Positions 24,659-33,649 of a stretch of 44,289 bases of DNA are shown here, piece after piece. Each line of letters opens with the position of its first letter. Position 1 is the first letter of the stretch. The stretch is from Parcubacteria group bacterium Gr01-1014_17 (lineage in GTDB: Bacteria > Patescibacteriota > Minisyncoccia > Phycocordibacterales > UBA10002): contig VMFZ01000003.1 of the NCBI GenBank assembly GCA_007376285.1, forward strand, positions 1-44,289, given 5' to 3'. The position numbers and the translations under genes were made by a program. The notes below the pieces were generated by a model, which ran no database searches, was not told the origin of the DNA, and worked only from the letters and a program-made list of their open reading frames with translations.

Positions 24659-25681
24659 ATGACTACACACGCAAAAGAAAAAACAAAAGTAGAAGAAGAT
24701 ATCGGCGCTCGGCGAGATGCCTTTTTGGACACAACGCTCCGCCCTGCCTCGTGGGGCGAATATATCGGGCAAAAACAGATAACCGAAAATCTCAAAATCC
24801 TTTTGGCGGCCGCAGGCGAGCGCAAGCATCCGCCAGAGCATCTCCTTTTTTACGGCCCGCCAGGGCTCGGCAAGACGACGCTCGCGCATTTGATTGCAAA
24901 AGAAATTGGCGCGCAGATGAAATCCACTTCCGGCCCTGCGGTTGAAAAAGTGGGCGACCTTGCTTCTATTCTTACCAATCTTTCCGCCGGCGATATTTTG
25001 TTTATAGACGAAATACATCGGCTTAATCGCTCAATTGAAGAAGTGCTTTACCCGGCGATGGAGACCGGCGAGCTCCATATTATTATCGGCAAAGGCCCAT
25101 CCGCGCGCACGATTCAACTAGAGCTCCCACCTTTTACTCTCATTGCCGCAACCACGCGCATCGCGCTCCTCTCGGCGCCGTTGCGCTCACGCTTTGGCGG
25201 CGGTGTGTTCCGTCTTGAATTTTACGCGCCGGAAGAAATTGAAAAGATTATCCACCGCTCCGCGGGTTTACTTGATATAAAAATAGAGGGAGGTGCAGTG
25301 CGCGCGATTGCCGAAAGGAGCCGCGCCACCCCACGGGTGGGCAACTACCTTTTGAAACGGTGCCGCGACTTCGCGCAACTCAAGCGAGGTACGCTCACAG
25401 AAAAACTAGTGAGCGAAGCGTTGGAACTTCTTGGGATAGACACACTTGGGTTGAACGCCTCCGACCGCTCCCTTTTGCAAACGCTTATTGAAAAGTTTGG
25501 CGGAGGTCCTGTAGGCCTCAACACCCTTTCCGCAGCAATGTCGGAAGAAGAAGCGACCCTTGAGGAAGTGAACGAGCCGTACCTACTCCAACTCGGGCTT
25601 ATTGAACGCACCCCGCGCGGCCGCCGCGCAACCCCGAAAGCGTACGAGCACATCCGCGGCGTGAAGCAGACACTGGTATAA
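24659..25681 (+). CDS. ruvB: Holliday junction branch migration helicase RuvB
   Basis: LRPASWGEYIGQKQITENL, YGPPGLGKTTLAHLIAKE, LFIDEIHRL, AATTRIALLSAPLRSRFG. Confidence 0.97.
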   Translation: MTTHAKEKTKVEEDIGARRDAFLDTTLRPASWGEYIGQKQITENLKILLAAAGERKHPPEHLLFYGPPGLGKTTLAHLIAKEIGAQMKSTSGPAVEKVGDLASILTNLSAGDILFIDEIHRLNRSIEEVLYPAMETGELHIIIGKGPSARTIQLELPPFTLIAATTRIALLSAPLRSRFGGGVFRLEFYAPEEIEKIIHRSAGLLDIKIEGGAVRAIAERSRATPRVGNYLLKRCRDFAQLKRGTLTEKLVSEALELLGIDTLGLNASDRSLLQTLIEKFGGGPVGLNTLSAAMSEEEATLEEVNEPYLLQLGLIERTPRGRRATPKAYEHIRGVKQTLV

Positions 25682-25683
25682 AA

Positions 25684-25944
25684 TTACCGATACACCTCGT
25701 GGTCGCCAACCGCTAGTAAGACCACCTCATTTTTAGAAAGGTATTCAAAGATAATTCTTAAGCGATAGTTCACAGAAAAACTGTAGAAATCCTTCAGTTG
25801 TCCGTGTAATTTATGTACTTTAAGTTGCCGATGGTTGGCTGAATCCTTAAACTGTTCTATCTTTTCCAACACTTCTGTTTGAACATATAACTCCAGTTTA
25901 TCCAACTGTCGCACAAAAGTCGCCTTGTAAGCCACTTGAGTCAT
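25684..25944 (-). CDS. RelE/ParE-family toxin-like protein
   Basis: KLHGQLKDFYSFSVNYRLRIIFEYLSKNEVVLLAVGDHEVYR; 4-nt overlap with upstream gene. Confidence 0.8.
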   Translation of the reverse strand: MTQVAYKATFVRQLDKLELYVQTEVLEKIEQFKDSANHRQLKVHKLHGQLKDFYSFSVNYRLRIIFEYLSKNEVVLLAVGDHEVYR

Positions 25945-26156
25945 TTCGTGGAGAGTTTTTTGATTAATTTCCGCAAATCACCACGAAGAACTGGTTCATT
26001 GTGGGAACGAAGCACTGCGGCAACCGCCTCTTCCTCAGCAAGACGATGGAGCGCGCGGCGGACTACCGCCGCTTTATTCGGCGAGCGTTTTTGCTCTATT
26101 TCCCGCTGAATAAATATCTCTAGTTCAGTGGGAATTGGTATAGAAAGCGTGGTCAT
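25941..26156 (-). CDS. ribbon-helix-helix-like antitoxin
   Basis: TTLSIPIPTELEIFIQREIEQKRSPNKAAVVRRALHRLAEEE. Confidence 0.7.
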   Translation of the reverse strand: MTTLSIPIPTELEIFIQREIEQKRSPNKAAVVRRALHRLAEEEAVAAVLRSHNEPVLRGDLRKLIKKLSTK

Positions 26157-26206
26157 AAATGTATGATAATATCATATACCCACAAAAAACATATGTCAAT
26201 AAAAAA

Positions 26207-26227
26207 ACGCCTGCGTGATGCAGGTGT
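26207..26227 (-). terminator. intrinsic terminator for the 26240-26746 gene
   Basis: ACACCTGC-ATCAC-GCAGGCGT followed by T-run on the minus strand. Confidence 0.8.
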
Positions 26228-26239
26228 TGGTAGACATTT

Positions 26240-26746
26240 TTAGTTTTCTTTCGCATACAAAAAATATCCCTCGTCTTCCTTGATTGGTTCAGTAGAAGCG
26301 CAATGATAAATTATCATGACACCAGGACCCATTATTGCGCTTTCAGTATTAAAAACAGGAAAATTCCATCTGTAGTTTTCTTGACATCCTAGATTGGGGC
26401 TATATTTTATCGCTGAACCTTTTTCTGGAAAGGACACATCAACTTTAATGTCTGAATGATACAGGCCATCTTTTCTTAATTCATTCCTATTACTTAAACC
26501 TTCAAAGGAGTATGTGAGTGTTGGTTTGGGGTATGGTTTTGTATTTACTACTGTATTCCAATTTCCTTGTATCTGCACAGAATGGGGTGAATTTTTCGTA
26601 CTCTGCGACGAGTATATTACTTTAGAAATAGATTCTGACCCAAAAAACAAAAACAGTGCAACTATCAACAACAAAACAAATAATGTTTTTACTGGTGTCT
26701 TCTCAAGATCTGAAAAAATCTGTTTTAAATCTGAATATGAAATCAT
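26240..26746 (-). CDS. hypothetical single-TM membrane protein
   Basis: TLFVLLLIVALFLFFGS TM helix, short gap after GHKL ATPase gene. Confidence 0.6.
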   Translation of the reverse strand: MISYSDLKQIFSDLEKTPVKTLFVLLLIVALFLFFGSESISKVIYSSQSTKNSPHSVQIQGNWNTVVNTKPYPKPTLTYSFEGLSNRNELRKDGLYHSDIKVDVSFPEKGSAIKYSPNLGCQENYRWNFPVFNTESAIMGPGVMIIYHCASTEPIKEDEGYFLYAKEN

Positions 26747-26759
26747 AGTAATCTAGATT

Positions 26760-28400
26760 CTAGATATTGGTATGTTTGTCCTCAATAGCTTTTATCTTTA
26801 GTATTTTCTCCTCATATTCCTTTTTTAATCGATCGGCGATCTTTTTTTCTTTTTCGACCTCATCAAGTTCTTGGGTTAATTCTGAACTAGATTTGAGAAT
26901 CAGATCTCTAATCCTAGTAATTTCTCCAGGGGATCTCTTGTTTTTCTCAACCATAACTTCCGCTATGGCTTCTGCAATATTCCATACACCATAAAAAACA
27001 TGGTCAGAAGTATTTGCAAAACTAGGAAAGGCGATGTTAGTAAACACATTAATCCCAGTTTCATCATCAACTTTTTTATCTTTCAAGACTTCGTCCGTCT
27101 TGAGATCAACAAAATCATGGGTAACCTTAAATTTCTTGCCGTTAACTGTAATATAATAAGTTCTATGAATCTGATTCTTTTTGGGTTTTCGATTTTGCTC
27201 ATCACGAGATATAGGATCCTCCTCAATCGTAACCACATCTCTCGGATCTCTTTTTTCTATTTCTAAGTCTGTCAGACCCTCATTCTCTCCTTCCTTAGCC
27301 CGCACTTTTTCTTTTATATCTGGAAAGGCATATTCCTTAAGTTGCGGAATATTTTTTATGGCTTTCATTATGTTGTCTTTTTGGATTTCCATCTTATCAA
27401 GAACGCCTTGATCAATTCGTGTTTTGCGTTCAGAAGACCTAGCCTCACGGACAAGGTCATTCATAAACTTCCAAAAGATTCCCTCCTCATTGTTGATTTC
27501 TCTATAAAGCGGAGATTCTTCAATAAACTCACGCTTGTTGTGGGTAACTGGAACATGATCGAGGTGGATTTCTCCAACAATTTGTCGAACTTCAGGGTGA
27601 GGATTAAAACCAAGTTTGGCGAACTGCATAATCAAACGACCGCGTCGAAAGACTCGGAATCCATATTCGTTAATTGAACCTTTCTTTAACAAACCTCTCC
27701 ATCCACGAACTTCATGTCCACTTTCCAGTTTTAGATTAAACGGCTTTTTCCCGCCTGCCTCTGGATAGTATTCTGTTTTTAAATCAAGAGGTTCCGGTTC
27801 GCACCATTTTGTATTTACTTTAATTTTTACCTCACCATTTTCAATGAATGGAGCGAAGCGAGTAGCGAGATCCTTGCGGATATTACCTGGGAGGTTTCCG
27901 TAATGTTTGAAGTGTAGATTTCTAATTCGAACCGTTGTGCCTGATCGTTTTTTATCTATGCCACTTTTGATTTTCATCTCGTGCTTTGTCCAATCTCCAC
28001 TCTTTAGCCATTTATCCTCGTCATACTCTATGATATATTCCTTGTCATTTCCTTTTTGTGTTGTGATGATTTGAAAGTTTTTACCAAGACTAGTAGCCGC
28101 AGTTTTTAAACCAAGACCAAATTCACCGAGTTTGTTTCTTTTTGCAGAATGTGCGAGTCTCATACTGTTAGCGGCAGTTTGCTCGTCCATTCCAACTCCA
28201 TTATCAGAAATTTCCACCATACCCTTTTCACTGTCAAAAAAAATTTCAACAGTGAGAGCCTTCCCATCTTCACGGGCGTCAATTGAGTTATCCACAAGTT
28301 CTGATATAGCCTGTAGAACTGAATAGCCAGTTTGTCCAATCTTAGGCATCAAACTCCTGTGGGGGAGTATGTTTATCTCTTTTGTCTTAATGTTTGCCAT
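26760..28400 (-). CDS. GHKL/HSP90-fold ATPase, MORC-like
   Basis: AISELVDNSIDA (N box), VEISDNGVGMD (G1), LGEFGLGLKTAATSLG (G2), C-terminal coiled coil. Confidence 0.85.
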   Translation of the reverse strand: MANIKTKEINILPHRSLMPKIGQTGYSVLQAISELVDNSIDAREDGKALTVEIFFDSEKGMVEISDNGVGMDEQTAANSMRLAHSAKRNKLGEFGLGLKTAATSLGKNFQIITTQKGNDKEYIIEYDEDKWLKSGDWTKHEMKIKSGIDKKRSGTTVRIRNLHFKHYGNLPGNIRKDLATRFAPFIENGEVKIKVNTKWCEPEPLDLKTEYYPEAGGKKPFNLKLESGHEVRGWRGLLKKGSINEYGFRVFRRGRLIMQFAKLGFNPHPEVRQIVGEIHLDHVPVTHNKREFIEESPLYREINNEEGIFWKFMNDLVREARSSERKTRIDQGVLDKMEIQKDNIMKAIKNIPQLKEYAFPDIKEKVRAKEGENEGLTDLEIEKRDPRDVVTIEEDPISRDEQNRKPKKNQIHRTYYITVNGKKFKVTHDFVDLKTDEVLKDKKVDDETGINVFTNIAFPSFANTSDHVFYGVWNIAEAIAEVMVEKNKRSPGEITRIRDLILKSSSELTQELDEVEKEKKIADRLKKEYEEKILKIKAIEDKHTNI

Positions 28401-28511
28401 ATTTGTTATATTTATTAACTATAGCGACTTTTGATTACTTATAACCCGATCGTCCATAATCTTATACTAGTGGATAGAAGAAGTCAACATGTTTGGGTTG
28501 GGACTTGCTCT

Positions 28512-28554
28512 ATTCGTAGCCATTCGTATAATTCGTATCATTCGTAGATTCGTA
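28512..28554. repeat. array of five ATTCGTA heptamers upstream of yebC
   Basis: Copies at 28512, 28522, 28531, 28540, 28548. Confidence 0.85.
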
Positions 28555-28567
28555 TGTTTACATAACT

Positions 28568-29122
28568 ATGTCCGGGCATAATAAATGGAGTCAGATTCGG
28601 GAGAAAAAGGGGAAAACCGACGCGAAGAAAAGTCAGGTGTTTTCTAAGTTTGCAAAATTGATTGCGAATGAGGCGCGGGCAGCCCGTTCGACAAGCTCAG
28701 GGCGAGCGAGTGTCAACAGAGACGCACCAATGCTCCGCGCGGCGATAGAGCGCGCGCGGAAAGAAAATATGCCGAACGACAACATTGAGCGCGCGATTAA
28801 GAAAGCGACGGAGGCGGGCGCGAAAGCGTTGGAACAAGTAATGTATGAAGCATACGGGCCTGGCGGTGCGGCGCTTCTAATAGAAACACTTACCGAAAGC
28901 ACCAACAAAACGGCGCAGGAAATAAAGCACTTGCTTTCCGAAAACGGCGGCAACCTCGCCTCCCCAGGCGCGGCGGCGTGGGCGTTTGAAAAAACGCAGG
29001 AAGGTTGGAAGCCGACAACGAATGTTCCCCTTTCAGACGAAGACCTTGCGAAACTGGAAAAACTGGTTGAAAAATTGGAAGCGTACGAGGATGTTCAAGA
29101 AGTAATCACGAACGCGGAATAA
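28568..29122 (+). CDS. yebC: YebC/PmpR-family regulator with short repeat-like insert
   Basis: MSGHNKWSQIREKKGKTDAKKSQVFSKFAKLI, RARKENMPNDNIERAIKKA, YEAYGPGGAALLIETLT. Confidence 0.95.
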   Translation: MSGHNKWSQIREKKGKTDAKKSQVFSKFAKLIANEARAARSTSSGRASVNRDAPMLRAAIERARKENMPNDNIERAIKKATEAGAKALEQVMYEAYGPGGAALLIETLTESTNKTAQEIKHLLSENGGNLASPGAAAWAFEKTQEGWKPTTNVPLSDEDLAKLEKLVEKLEAYEDVQEVITNAE

Positions 29123-29123
29123 T

Positions 29124-29627
29124 ATGAAAGTTCTTGCTATTGATCCAGGATACGATCGACTTGGAATCGCTGTGGTAGAAAAACAAAAAGGAGTGGAGGT
29201 TGCGCTTTTTTCTGCGTGCGTAACAACCAACAAAAAACAAACGGCGGGCGAGCGGCTCGCGTATATCGGGGGTGAGATAAAAGAAGTGATTACAAAATGG
29301 AAGCCGGACACACTGGCGACTGAGACATTGTTTTTGTTTTCTAACCAAAAGACCGCATTTCGGGTCGCCGAAGCGCGCGGTGTGATTCTCTACGAAGCCG
29401 CGCGCGCCGAACTTTCCGTGTTTGAATACACACCCCTTCAGATAAAAATCGCCGTTACCGGTTACGGTAGGAGTGATAAGCACCAGATAACGGAAATGGT
29501 AAAAAAACTCGTGGTACTCTCGCCCAAAAAACGCCTAGACGATGAATATGACGCGCTCGCCATCGGTCTCACCTGTCTTGCGATGGAAAAGTTTTCCACA
29601 ACGAGCGTTCTTGCAAAGAAAATCTAA
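29124..29627 (+). CDS. ruvC: crossover junction endodeoxyribonuclease RuvC
   Basis: VLAIDPGYDRLGIAVVE, ATETLFLF, KIAVTGYGRSDKHQI, DDEYDALAIGLT. Confidence 0.95.
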   Translation: MKVLAIDPGYDRLGIAVVEKQKGVEVALFSACVTTNKKQTAGERLAYIGGEIKEVITKWKPDTLATETLFLFSNQKTAFRVAEARGVILYEAARAELSVFEYTPLQIKIAVTGYGRSDKHQITEMVKKLVVLSPKKRLDDEYDALAIGLTCLAMEKFSTTSVLAKKI

Positions 29628-29679
29628 TTTGATACAACTATCTGCGTATCTTTTTACAAGATAATGCACTATATATAAA

Positions 29680-29772
29680 ATGGACGAAGAAACCATTGAC
29701 CCATCAGTCAGTGTAGAAGAGGAGGAGGAACTCACTACTGATTTTGTAAGCGGAAACGATGAAGAAGAATAG
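29680..29772 (+). CDS. possible 30-aa highly acidic peptide
   Basis: MDEETIDPSVSVEEEEELTTDFVSGNDEEE; complete but very short. Confidence 0.3.
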   Translation: MDEETIDPSVSVEEEEELTTDFVSGNDEEE

Positions 29773-29781
29773 GAACACTTC

Positions 29782-29853
29782 GCGGAAAGCGAAATTTTGT
29801 CCCCTTTACCCTCTCTACGGGGGTCCTACGGGATACAAAATTTCGCTTTCCGC
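29782..29853. repeat. palindromic element copy 2 (conserved loop, 18-bp arms)
   Basis: GCGGAAAGCGAAATTTTG / CAAAATTTCGCTTTCCGC; loop is reverse-complement match to 14594-14628. Confidence 0.9.
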
Positions 29854-29859
29854 TTTGTG

Positions 29860-31071
29860 TTATACCTTGATGCGTACAAACCGATGCTTGCCAATGCGGT
29901 ACTCTCCGCTTGTTTGTTTCTTCAGAAACTCCTCCCCCATTTTTTCTCCGCTTGCGATGTGTGTGACTGCGCCTTCGGCAATAAGGCGGCGAAGTTCTGT
30001 TTTTGATTCTATAATCTTTTTTTCAATCAGCGTATTGGCGAGTGTTTTACCTTCAAGCGCAACTGCTACAAACTCGCTCGGTTTCCCATCGCGGAAAGCT
30101 TGATTAAATTCTTTTTCTGCATCCTCTGCATCATTTTTACTATGAAAAAGCGAAACGACTTCTTTTGCAAGTCGCGCCTTAATGTCGCGTGGATTTGTTC
30201 CATTCTTTATTTTTTGCTTAAATTCTTCTATTTCTGATAATGGAACTTCTGTGCAATCAATGAACAGTTGGGTAATCGCTGCGTCTGGGAGCGCCATTAC
30301 TCCGCCAAACATTTCGCTTGGTTTTGCTGAAAGTGCGACATAATCTCCCTCGCTTTTATTCATTAGTTTTTTTCCTGTTTTTGGGTTTATAAGGAGCGTG
30401 GTAGTAATAACAAACTTTTCTTTATTTTTGTATTTCTTAAGCAAGATTCTTCCGGTTAACATGTTGAATAACTGGTCATTTCCGCCCATTTCAGCGTCCA
30501 CATCAAGCGCTACACTGTCATATCCCTGCATGAGAGGATAGAAAAATTCATGTAGATAAATCGGTTTTTCATCTTTCCAGCGTTTTTCAAACATATCTCT
30601 CTCAAGCATTTGTTGGACAGTGAATGCAGAGGCGAGGTCAACAATTTCAGAAAAACCAAGTGCGCTCAACCACTTGCTGTTTAGTTCTATGCGAACGGAA
30701 TTTTCTGGGTCGTTTAAATTAAGGGCTCTTCCGACTTGTTCTTTCCATGTCTTTATATTTTCGGTTATTTCTTTTTCTGTCAGCACCTTACGCACCGATT
30801 CTTTCTCTGTTGGGTCGCCAATGCGCGCTGTGAAATCGCCAAAAAGTACGATAATCTCGTGTCCAAGTTTTCTCAACCGCTCAAGCAAAAGAAAATTTGT
30901 TGCATGGCCGATATGCAAATTCGGACCTGTTGGGTCGCAACCAATATAAAACCTTAGTCGTTTCCCGCTTGATAGCGCCTGTATCAATTCTTCGCGCGAA
31001 GGAAGAATTGCGGCAATGCTTCTTTCAAGAGCGCGCTCAATCGCAATGCGGTCTGTAATTGGTCTTTTCAT
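29860..31071 (-). CDS. tyrS: tyrosyl-tRNA synthetase
   Basis: YIGCDPTGPNLHIGHATNFLLL, MQGYDSVALDVDAEMGGNDQLFNML, KTGKKLMNKSEGD, C-terminal S4-like domain. Confidence 0.93.
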   Translation of the reverse strand: MKRPITDRIAIERALERSIAAILPSREELIQALSSGKRLRFYIGCDPTGPNLHIGHATNFLLLERLRKLGHEIIVLFGDFTARIGDPTEKESVRKVLTEKEITENIKTWKEQVGRALNLNDPENSVRIELNSKWLSALGFSEIVDLASAFTVQQMLERDMFEKRWKDEKPIYLHEFFYPLMQGYDSVALDVDAEMGGNDQLFNMLTGRILLKKYKNKEKFVITTTLLINPKTGKKLMNKSEGDYVALSAKPSEMFGGVMALPDAAITQLFIDCTEVPLSEIEEFKQKIKNGTNPRDIKARLAKEVVSLFHSKNDAEDAEKEFNQAFRDGKPSEFVAVALEGKTLANTLIEKKIIESKTELRRLIAEGAVTHIASGEKMGEEFLKKQTSGEYRIGKHRFVRIKV

Positions 31072-31135
31072 ACGGCTATCTTACCACAAAAGACCTGCCC
31101 GACATTCAGGCGGGTGTGTGTTAGTATGTTTTACC

Positions 31136-33649
31136 ATGCGGAATAAAAAGAAAAACTTTGTGCGGCGCACGCTGGTGTTTCTCCTATCTCTCGGACTTAT
31201 TGCGGCGGGAAGTATTGCCATCTGGATTTCCACATTTCGCATTCCAGACCTTAAGGCGCTTGGCGAGCGGCGCGTCAGCGAATCCACCAAAATCTACGAC
31301 CGCACCGGCACCGTCCTTCTATACGACCTCCACCGAGGCGTGAAGCGAAGCGTAGTCCCTTTTGATGATGTATCGCCCTATGTCAAAAATGCGGCGGTGG
31401 CGCTGGAAGACGCCCGTTTTTTTGAACACAATGGTATTGAGCCGAAAGCAATTCTCCGCGCCATACTCGCAAACCTCGGAAGCAGGAGCTACGGCCAAGG
31501 CGGCTCCACCATTACCCAGCAGGTAGTGAAAAACTCTCTCTTGACTGGAGAGAAGAAAATATCGCGCAAACTCAAAGAATTGGTGCTCGCGCTAAAACTT
31601 GAAAAAGTTCTTACAAAAAACGAAATACTCGCGCTCTATCTTAACGAAGCACCATACGGCGGCAATATTTACGGCATTGAAGAGGCAAGCCAGTCGTATT
31701 TTAATAAATCATCCAGCGACCTGACGCTTGCGGAAGCGGTATACCTTGCCGCGCTTCCAAACGCTCCAACCTACTTTTCCCCATACGGCACCAACCGAGC
31801 GCGGCTTGAAGAACGGAAAAATCTAGCGCTCACTAGGATGCGCGAAGCGGGTTTTATCACAGAAACGGAATACGAGGACGCGCACAAAGCCGAGACTACA
31901 TTCCAACCTATTGACCCATACGGCATCAGAGCGCCGCATTTTACGCTCTTCGTGCGGGACCAACTCATTAAAGAATACGGCGAAGATGTTGCGGAAAGCG
32001 GGCTTCGTGTGATTACAACACTTGATTACCGGCTCCAAGAAATTGCGGAACGGATTGTGAAAAAACGCGCGATAGAAAACCAGGAAAAATTTAACGCAGA
32101 AAATGCGGCGCTTGTCGCAATTGACCCTAAAACCGGAGAAATTCTCGCTATGGTCGGCTCTCGGGATTATTTTGACCCAGCAATCGACGGCAATTTCAAT
32201 GTGGCGCTTGCAGGCAGGCAGCCGGGTTCTGCATTCAAGCCATTCGCATACGCAGAGGCATTTATAAAGGGATTTACGCCAGACACTGCGCTATTTGACC
32301 TTCCGACACAGTTCAGCGCGCTCTGCGACGCAGAAGGAAAGCCGCTTACTGAAGAAGACGAACCAGAAAAGGTGTGCTACGCGCCGCAGAATTACGATGA
32401 AAAGTTCCGAGGGCCAATTACCATGCGCGAGGCGCTCGCGCAATCCATTAATGTGCCCTCTGTAAAAACACTTTATCTCGCAGGACAGCAAGACACTTTC
32501 AACCTCGCATCGCTTATGGGTATATCAACACTCACCAACTCAAACCAGTATGGGCTTACCCTTGTGCTCGGCGGCGGCGAAGTTCAACTGCTTGAAATGG
32601 TGGGTGCATACGCGGTTTTCGCCAACAACGGAGAGAAAAACGAGGTGCATTCCATCAAACAGATTTTTAATGCAAAAAAAGAACTTATAAAAGAGCCGCG
32701 TCAAAACACGGAACGGGTGCTACCTGAAGCCGTAGCGCGGCAGATTTCAGATGTATTAAGCGACGACAAAGCCCGCGCGCCATCGTTCGGCACCCGTTCA
32801 TACCTCTATGTCCCAGGCTTCTCTGTTGCCGCAAAAACAGGCACGACCAACGACTACAAAGACGCGTGGATTATCGGATACTCTCCGACACTCGCCGCAG
32901 GCGCCTGGGCTGGCAACAACGATGCAACTCCTATGGAGAAAAAAGTGGCTGGCTTTATTATCGCCCCGCTCTGGAATGAGTTTATGCGCGAAGCGCTTCC
33001 TCTTATGCCGCGCGAAGCGCTTCCTCCTCCGCCAGAGGAAAGTAAAGACGGCATCGCGCCAGTGCTTAATGGTATGTGGCAAGGCGGGCGCGCATTTATG
33101 GTTGACCGTATGTCTGGCAAGCGTGCGACTGCCTATACGCCGGCTGAAACGCGCGAGGAGCGAGTGGTGCGTGAGATTCACTCAATACTTTACTGGCTGG
33201 ACAAAAACAACCCGCGCAACGGAATCAAACCTGCGAATCCAGAAGCCGACCAGCAGTTTGTGCTCTGGGAAACTGCTGTGAGAAAATGGGTGGAAGAGCA
33301 AAAACTTACTGACGAAACTGATTCTGTGATTCCAATTGAAGACGACCCAATTCATAAACCAGAGTTCGCGCCAGCCATCTCAATCACTTCTCCAAAAACC
33401 GGAGTGGTAGTTGGGAAAAGCGAGCGCGTCGTTATTTCTGTTTCGACAGTACAGAAAAAATATGCACTGCTAAAAGCGGAACTCTATGTGAACGGCGTGT
33501 TTGTTGATTCAACATTCGCCTCCCCCTTTTCATTCTCTTTCATTCCTAAAGACCTGAGCGGAATTACGGACACCAACGAACTTAAGGTGGTCGTATATGA
33601 CACTGTTCTAAACCGCGGGGAAGCGAGTATAGCACTGGCAGTAGAGTAA
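31136..33649 (+). CDS. class A penicillin-binding protein (PBP1A-type)
   Basis: ALEDARFFEHNGIEPKAILRA, GGSTITQQVVKNSLL, PGSAFKPFAYAEAF, AAKTGTTNDYKDAWIIGYSP. Confidence 0.95.
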   Translation: MRNKKKNFVRRTLVFLLSLGLIAAGSIAIWISTFRIPDLKALGERRVSESTKIYDRTGTVLLYDLHRGVKRSVVPFDDVSPYVKNAAVALEDARFFEHNGIEPKAILRAILANLGSRSYGQGGSTITQQVVKNSLLTGEKKISRKLKELVLALKLEKVLTKNEILALYLNEAPYGGNIYGIEEASQSYFNKSSSDLTLAEAVYLAALPNAPTYFSPYGTNRARLEERKNLALTRMREAGFITETEYEDAHKAETTFQPIDPYGIRAPHFTLFVRDQLIKEYGEDVAESGLRVITTLDYRLQEIAERIVKKRAIENQEKFNAENAALVAIDPKTGEILAMVGSRDYFDPAIDGNFNVALAGRQPGSAFKPFAYAEAFIKGFTPDTALFDLPTQFSALCDAEGKPLTEEDEPEKVCYAPQNYDEKFRGPITMREALAQSINVPSVKTLYLAGQQDTFNLASLMGISTLTNSNQYGLTLVLGGGEVQLLEMVGAYAVFANNGEKNEVHSIKQIFNAKKELIKEPRQNTERVLPEAVARQISDVLSDDKARAPSFGTRSYLYVPGFSVAAKTGTTNDYKDAWIIGYSPTLAAGAWAGNNDATPMEKKVAGFIIAPLWNEFMREALPLMPREALPPPPEESKDGIAPVLNGMWQGGRAFMVDRMSGKRATAYTPAETREERVVREIHSILYWLDKNNPRNGIKPANPEADQQFVLWETAVRKWVEEQKLTDETDSVIPIEDDPIHKPEFAPAISITSPKTGVVVGKSERVVISVSTVQKKYALLKAELYVNGVFVDSTFASPFSFSFIPKDLSGITDTNELKVVVYDTVLNRGEASIALAVE

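Noticed and set aside
28512-28554. ATTCGTA array as CRISPR
   Set aside because: Units are 7 nt with 1-3 nt gaps; no spacers and no cas genes.
29860-31071. Altered KMSKS loop (KLMNKSEG) in TyrS as evidence of a non-functional enzyme
   Set aside because: The rest of the synthetase is intact and motif variation is common among TyrRS; not strong enough to claim.
31016-31135. Upstream extension of the PBP ORF
   Set aside because: Overlaps tyrS start antisense; MRNKKKNFVRRTLVFLLSLGL at 31136 is a convincing start.
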